Position numbers and translations under genes: made by a program. Shown here in pieces: positions 21,721 through 25,187 of a stretch of 25,187 bases of DNA (its first letter is position 1; each line of letters opens with the position of its first letter). A model generated the notes under the pieces. That model saw only the letters and a list, made by a program, of their open reading frames with translations. It was not told the origin of the DNA and did not search any database. Location: positions 1-25,187 of IMG/VR virus record IMGVR_UViG_3300037635_003489; one strand, given 5' to 3'. This DNA is from a virus.

Positions 21721-21750
21721 GGTGGGGCGGATTCTACAACCAGCCCCACC
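21721..21750 (-). terminator. Strong stem-loop in the gap between two fibre genes
   Basis: GGTGGGGC (21721-21728) pairs perfectly with GCCCCACC (21743-21750), loop 14 bases. In the minus direction it is followed by TCTTGTGC, only partly T-rich, so it may terminate weakly or act as an RNA-stability element. The 196-base gap (21650-21845) holds this stem-loop, a smaller CACGG/CCGTG hairpin near 21819-21839 and the candidate promoter; I see no gene. Confidence 0.45.
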
Positions 21751-21845
21751 CCTTGTCGGGTAATCGCCTGCACGGCGGAGTAACTACTGATCCTCACTGT
21801 CGCATGGACCCGTAGCGCCACGGTTTGTTTTCCCGTGACATCTTA

Positions 21846-23720
21846 TCAGCCAATAATAACGACCCGGAGAGCGTTAGTGTCGGGGGCTGAGGAGAACGTC
21901 AATGTGACCTCGTTAGCACTTGTACGGTCAACATCACAAATAACAGTTTCTTTAGTGGCGGCGTCGTAGACTTCGACAATTACATCCTCAGACCCGAGGC
22001 TGTGTGTCACGGCGATTGCAGCGTCGGAGTTATTTCCAATTGTCGCCGCATACCGGGTCATAAACCCTAGATTGGTTTTAGCTCCAGCCGCATCAGAAGC
22101 GCCCGTACCGCCGTGGGCAACAGCAACATCCGTAGCAGCCCACACACCTGTAGCAATGGTACCGAGAGAGGTCAACGAAGAAGTAACAACCGAAGAGTTT
22201 AGCTCCGTACCAGTGAGTGTACCCGCTGCCGCAGTTACAGTAATATTTGCTGTACCGTCAAAAGAAACACCGTTAATTGTGCGGGCAGTCTCTAGGGCAG
22301 TAGCGCTAGCTGCGTTGCCTGACGTATCCTGATTACCCGACGTATTGACGCCAGGCAGATCAATATTAGCTGTCCCATCAAACGATACACCGCCAATAGT
22401 GCGAGCAGTTTCCAGCGCCGTAGCCGTACCAGCGTTCCCAGTAATGTCACCCTCAATATTGGCGACAAGCGAAGCAATCGAATAGCCCGTACCGCCGATA
22501 TCCACGGTACCGGTCGGAGCCGCCTGCGAATCCTTAAACAAACGGAACTTACCGTCTGAAGCGTCACGGAAAAGGCCAGCGTATAGGTCTTGTGAACCCG
22601 AGGTGTCGTAAAGGCCGTAAAAACCAATGTCCACCGAATCAGCAGCATCGTTACCACTAGCTAAAATGATAAGAGAGTCTTCAACAGAAAGGGTAGCAGT
22701 GTTAATAGTTGTCGTCGTACCGCTGACCGTCAGATCGCCAGATACCGTAAGATCATTGAAAGTTACATTGTCGCTAGTCCCTACAGCCTGACCAATCGCC
22801 ACAGTAGGAGTCTGGCCTTCACCAGAAGTAACCGAAACAGATACACCGGTTCCAGCAACAAGATTCTGAACATAATCTCCGGTAGTATGCGTCCCAAGAT
22901 CGACACTATTATTTGCCATCGCTGTAGTTAAAGTGATGTTACCTGTTCCATCAAAAGCTACGCCCGAGGCAGTAACATCACCAGAAAGTCCGATAGTGCG
23001 GGCCGTTTCAAGCGCAGTGGCCGTAGCCGCATTGCCTGAAGTGTCTTGATTGCCCGACGTGTTTACGCCTGGAAGGTCGATGTTCGCTGTGCCGTCAAAC
23101 GAGACTCCGCCGAGGGTGCGAGCAGTTTCAAGAGCAGTCGCTGTATCTGCGTTACCCGTAACGTCACCTGTCAGATCAGCAGTAACAGAGTTGAACGTAA
23201 CATCAGCAGTAGTGCCTACCGCCTGACCAATTGAAACCGTAAGTGAATCAGAAGAATCGTTAGCAGACGTGCTGACACCAGTGCCGCCAAGAATGCTCAG
23301 TGTGCCGCCATTAAGGGCAACACTAGCAGACGTGGTGTTGTCATCTGTGAACGCAAGGTTGGTTGAAATGGAGGCTGTGCTAACCGCAGTCAAGCGGCCT
23401 TGTGCATCCACGGTAAATGTAGGAATAGAAGTGGCAGAGCCATACGAGCCTGCCGAAACAGCAGTGTCCGCTAAGTTTACTGTAACCGTACCACTGGTAC
23501 CGCCGCCAGACAACCCAGTGCCCGCAGTAACGCCAGAAATGTCACCTTCGTGAAGGTTAATCCACGAGGTACCGTCATAAATCTTTAGAGCGTTGTCGCC
23601 CGTATCAAAGTAAACTTGACCATCTTCAGGAGAACTAGGAGCAGTGCCAAGATTCTGAATCTTAGCGTTCTGCAACTCATTCTTATTTAGATCAAGATTA
23701 GTTAAGAATTTTTGAGCCAT
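21846..23720 (-). CDS. Tail-fibre protein with duplicated internal module
   Basis: 624 aa. N-terminus MAQKFLTNLDLNKNELQNA with SSPEDGQVYFDTGDNALKIYDGTSWI, a common attachment segment of phage fibres. The middle is beta-rich Thr/Ser/Gly repeats including TALETARTxxGVSFDGTANI and VNTSGNQDTSGNA, present in two copies (residues about 181-243 and 421-483). Between them is the SGDLTVSGTTTTINTATL segment shared with the fibre at 16062. The last about 80 residues (GFMTRYAATIGNNSDAAIAV, VIVEVYDAATKE, LTFSSAPDTNALRVVIIG) form a small terminal beta domain. GGAGAGGC precedes the ATG, and its start overlaps no gene; the upstream structural gene ends 13 bases before. Confidence 0.87.
   Translation of the reverse strand: MAQKFLTNLDLNKNELQNAKIQNLGTAPSSPEDGQVYFDTGDNALKIYDGTSWINLHEGDISGVTAGTGLSGGGTSGTVTVNLADTAVSAGSYGSATSIPTFTVDAQGRLTAVSTASISTNLAFTDDNTTSASVALNGGTLSILGGTGVSTSANDSSDSLTVSIGQAVGTTADVTFNSVTADLTGDVTGNADTATALETARTLGGVSFDGTANIDLPGVNTSGNQDTSGNAATATALETARTIGLSGDVTASGVAFDGTGNITLTTAMANNSVDLGTHTTGDYVQNLVAGTGVSVSVTSGEGQTPTVAIGQAVGTSDNVTFNDLTVSGDLTVSGTTTTINTATLSVEDSLIILASGNDAADSVDIGFYGLYDTSGSQDLYAGLFRDASDGKFRLFKDSQAAPTGTVDIGGTGYSIASLVANIEGDITGNAGTATALETARTIGGVSFDGTANIDLPGVNTSGNQDTSGNAASATALETARTINGVSFDGTANITVTAAAGTLTGTELNSSVVTSSLTSLGTIATGVWAATDVAVAHGGTGASDAAGAKTNLGFMTRYAATIGNNSDAAIAVTHSLGSEDVIVEVYDAATKETVICDVDRTSANEVTLTFSSAPDTNALRVVIIG
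22272..22458. repeat. Internal duplication in the fibre at 21846, distal copy
   Basis: Encodes ITGNAGTATALETARTIGG to the second TALETARTING; partner copy at 22991-23178 differs at many third positions, so it is not a very recent duplication. Confidence 0.75.
22991..23178. repeat. Internal duplication in the fibre at 21846, proximal copy
   Basis: Encodes VTGNADTATALETARTLGG through TSGNQDTSGNAATATALETART; pairs with 22272-22458. Confidence 0.75.
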
Positions 23721-23733
23721 TGCCTCTCCAAAC

Positions 23734-24213
23734 TTATGTTAGGTACGCTTTACCCGCAAATGCAGATTCAAACGAAACTGTCACACTGCTTGTACTATTA
23801 TATGATACCGTACCAACCACCACTGTCCCCGCAGAATCTACAACAGTTACAGACGGGAAACCATCCAAAGTATGCGCAATTGACCAAGAACTAGCAGCAG
23901 ACGCCTGTGTGAAAGTAAACCGTTTAGGGATCAACGGTAAAGGATCGTTCCCCCACGACGTTTCGCCCTTCGGTCCCCAAAGATTACCCGAAGAAGTGTC
24001 AATATAAAAAGCTCCTTCGTCACCTAAAGAGTCGGCAGGGGGAGAGGCAGCATAAAATAAGTTAGACGATGCACCAGCATCATTAATGAACGTAGATGCA
24101 ACAACAGTAACTGCGTTAGCATCAGTTTCCGAAATGGTGATAGCATTAACGATGTCTTGGGCCGTGACAATGTTGCCCGCCGTATCTTCAACAGTTACAG
24201 TATAGTCTGCCAT
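23734..24213 (-). CDS. Tail accessory protein, 159 aa
   Basis: Starts MADYTVTVEDTAGNIVTAQD, has SLGDEGAFYIDTSSGNLWGPKG in the middle, a segment found in many fibre and baseplate-attached proteins, and ends with SWSIAHTLDGFPSVTVVDSA and a VTVSFESAFAGKAYLT-type last strand. This C-terminal domain recurs at the end of short phage tail proteins. Probable role is a fibre adaptor or baseplate component. The ribosome-binding GGAG lies in the last codons of the upstream gene, whose stop is two bases before the ATG. Confidence 0.75.
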   Translation of the reverse strand: MADYTVTVEDTAGNIVTAQDIVNAITISETDANAVTVVASTFINDAGASSNLFYAASPPADSLGDEGAFYIDTSSGNLWGPKGETSWGNDPLPLIPKRFTFTQASAASSWSIAHTLDGFPSVTVVDSAGTVVVGTVSYNSTSSVTVSFESAFAGKAYLT

Positions 24214-24215
24214 TT

Positions 24216-24557
24216 TTACTCCACACTAAACGTGCCCTTAATTAGCCTCACAATAGCAGGCTTGGAGCCAGTTGAATAAACCTCAAGGTCGTACACATGA
24301 TCACCAAGTTCTAAGCCACTTGTTTCGCTAGCCGATAAACTTAATGTTATTTTAGCAGTTTCTGAGTCATGCTGAATCCTACCATTCGTGGTAGATAGTT
24401 CGATGAGAGCAGAATCTGATCTATATGACCTACGCACCTGCATACGTGATCCCCAGTACTGTAACGATGCCACAGCTAAATCTGGATTCTGTACAGTAAT
24501 TGTGCCTGTAAAATCGGAACCCGGAGTGCAAAAAAAGTCAGCCCTAGCCGCAGTCAT
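24216..24557 (-). CDS. Small tail/baseplate structural protein
   Basis: 113 aa. Starts MTAARADFFCTPGSDFTGTI, then SLQYWGSRMQVRRSY, ISL-type strands and LELGDHVYDLEVYSTG ending IKGTFSVE. This order (G-x-DF, mQvR, YDLEV, G-x-F-V) is that of a common family of small phage structural proteins found just before fibre genes; its function is unproven. I chose ATG at 24557, preceded by GGGGG, over ATG at 24584, which would overlap the upstream gene by 41 bases. Confidence 0.7.
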   Translation of the reverse strand: MTAARADFFCTPGSDFTGTITVQNPDLAVASLQYWGSRMQVRRSYRSDSALIELSTTNGRIQHDSETAKITLSLSASETSGLELGDHVYDLEVYSTGSKPAIVRLIKGTFSVE

Positions 24558-24882
24558 CAATCGCACCCCCGGCAATGTAATCATCCGCAGCCATAATCAT
24601 GCCACGGGCCACCCACTCAGGCATGTTGTCTGACGTGACAACCATTAAGTGAGCAGTACCGTCTTCATCAATAACTTCGCCAGCAAAAATAAAATGACCT
24701 AAAATGCCGGTCTCGCCTCGGGAATCAAAAACGTTGGAAACTAACTCGTCCACCACTTCACTAGGGGTTCCGTGCTTTGTGGGAGATTTAGTTTCTTCTA
24801 AGGCGTCAGCAAGCAGACCTAGCAAATCATCTACTGACTCATCATCGCTACGCTCACTCCACGGCACAACATCTTCTGACAT
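24544..24882 (-). CDS. Unknown acidic protein, 112 aa
   Basis: No family recognised. Starts MSEDVVPWSERSDDESVDDL, is strongly acidic at the N-terminus, then has a helical part (VVDELVSNVFDS) and a beta-rich end (GHFIFAGEVIDEDG, HLMVVTSDNMPEWVARGM). TAGGAGAG before the ATG. It overlaps the next structural gene by 14 bases and lies in the tail block, so a structural or assembly role is likely. Confidence 0.65.
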   Translation of the reverse strand: MSEDVVPWSERSDDESVDDLLGLLADALEETKSPTKHGTPSEVVDELVSNVFDSRGETGILGHFIFAGEVIDEDGTAHLMVVTSDNMPEWVARGMIMAADDYIAGGAIDDCG

Positions 24883-24891
24883 GTAACTCTC

Positions 24892-25173
24892 CTAATCATA
24901 TAGTGAACGTAGCCTCAACAATTCTGCTTGCATATCAGCATTTTTTTGCTCTAAGACCGAAATCTCCTCTTGCAGATGATGGCTTATATACCTTAGCCGA
25001 TTGTTTTCTTTTCTCTGTAATGCGTATTCTATACGACTTTGCTTCACTAAGTCTAGCCAGACAATATCTTGTGCAGCATCCATATCTAAGTTTAGCTTTT
25101 GAGTTTTTCGACGGTTTGAAAAAATAATTCCGCTAAACGTGACCGCCGAACCAACCAAAGCGGGCACAGTCAT
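24892..25173 (-). CDS. Membrane-anchored coiled-coil protein, 93 aa
   Basis: N-terminal hydrophobic segment (about residues 2-19, VPALVGSAVTFSGIIF) followed by basic NRRKTQK, then one long helix/coiled coil rich in Leu, Glu, Gln and Arg to the end (LEQKNADMQAELLRLRS). This layout (one N-terminal membrane helix with positive cytoplasmic flank and a coiled coil) is seen in spanin-like, holin-like and membrane-tethering phage proteins; I cannot choose. ATG at 25173; a TACAAT box at 25182-25187, at the window edge, lies eight bases upstream and no ribosome-binding site is visible, so it too may be leaderless. Confidence 0.65.
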   Translation of the reverse strand: MTVPALVGSAVTFSGIIFSNRRKTQKLNLDMDAAQDIVWLDLVKQSRIEYALQRKENNRLRYISHHLQEEISVLEQKNADMQAELLRLRSLYD

Positions 25174-25187
25174 GTTTAAAAATTGTA

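Noticed and set aside
25173-25187. Leaderless promoter for the coiled-coil gene at the right edge
   Set aside because: TACAAT is eight rather than six bases before the ATG and the -35 region lies outside the window; mentioned in the gene entry but not listed as a feature.

Overview
This window looks like part of a tailed-phage (Caudoviricetes-type) genome. It carries a run of tail-fibre and tail-accessory genes with the repeat-rich, NVGIGTTSP-style and VTGD/VTGN-style sequences typical of such fibres, an S74-type fibre self-cleaving chaperone domain, a secreted lysozyme-like enzyme and two phage-style tRNA genes. No ribosomal, replication or integrase gene is present. Many 2-oxoglutarate/Fe(II) oxygenase genes are a known feature of aquatic phages. 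The host cannot be named. Repeated leaderless promoters (TAnnnT, six bases, ATG) and the exported lysozyme with a Pro-rich linker would suit an actinobacterial host, but that is inference.

Layout. 1-2252 is all leftward: the start of an unknown gene, tRNA-Tyr and tRNA-Ser, a lysozyme, a strongly structured non-coding stretch (about 1090-1317), a 94-aa protein with a consensus promoter, a 55-aa protein and a thioredoxin. 2323-5247 is a rightward operon of four overlapping 2OG-Fe(II) oxygenases. It starts back to back with the thioredoxin promoter and collides, overlapping by 34 bases, with a long leftward operon. That operon (14956 down to 5214) holds seven more oxygenases plus a DUF6065-like protein, a glutathione-peroxidase-fold protein, a methyltransferase-like protein and five unknown proteins, most joined by overlaps of 1-16 bases. 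14995-25173 is the leftward tail block: a membrane-anchored coiled-coil protein, three small structural proteins and four large repeat-containing fibre proteins. The last of these ends in 24 tandem (F/Y)FPP tetrapeptides.

How it may work together. Eleven predicted 2OG-Fe(II) oxygenases, eight of them of prolyl-4-hydroxylase type, sit directly downstream of a fibre gene whose tail is almost pure Phe/Tyr-Phe-Pro-Pro. The most interesting reading is a phage-encoded hydroxylation system acting on its own Pro-rich fibre, or on a host surface or small-molecule target. The oxygenases' substrates are not shown by the sequence. At least six genes share one promoter form (TTG-box, 17 bp, TAnnnT, 6 bp, ATG) with no ribosome-binding site, so their mRNAs are probably leaderless.
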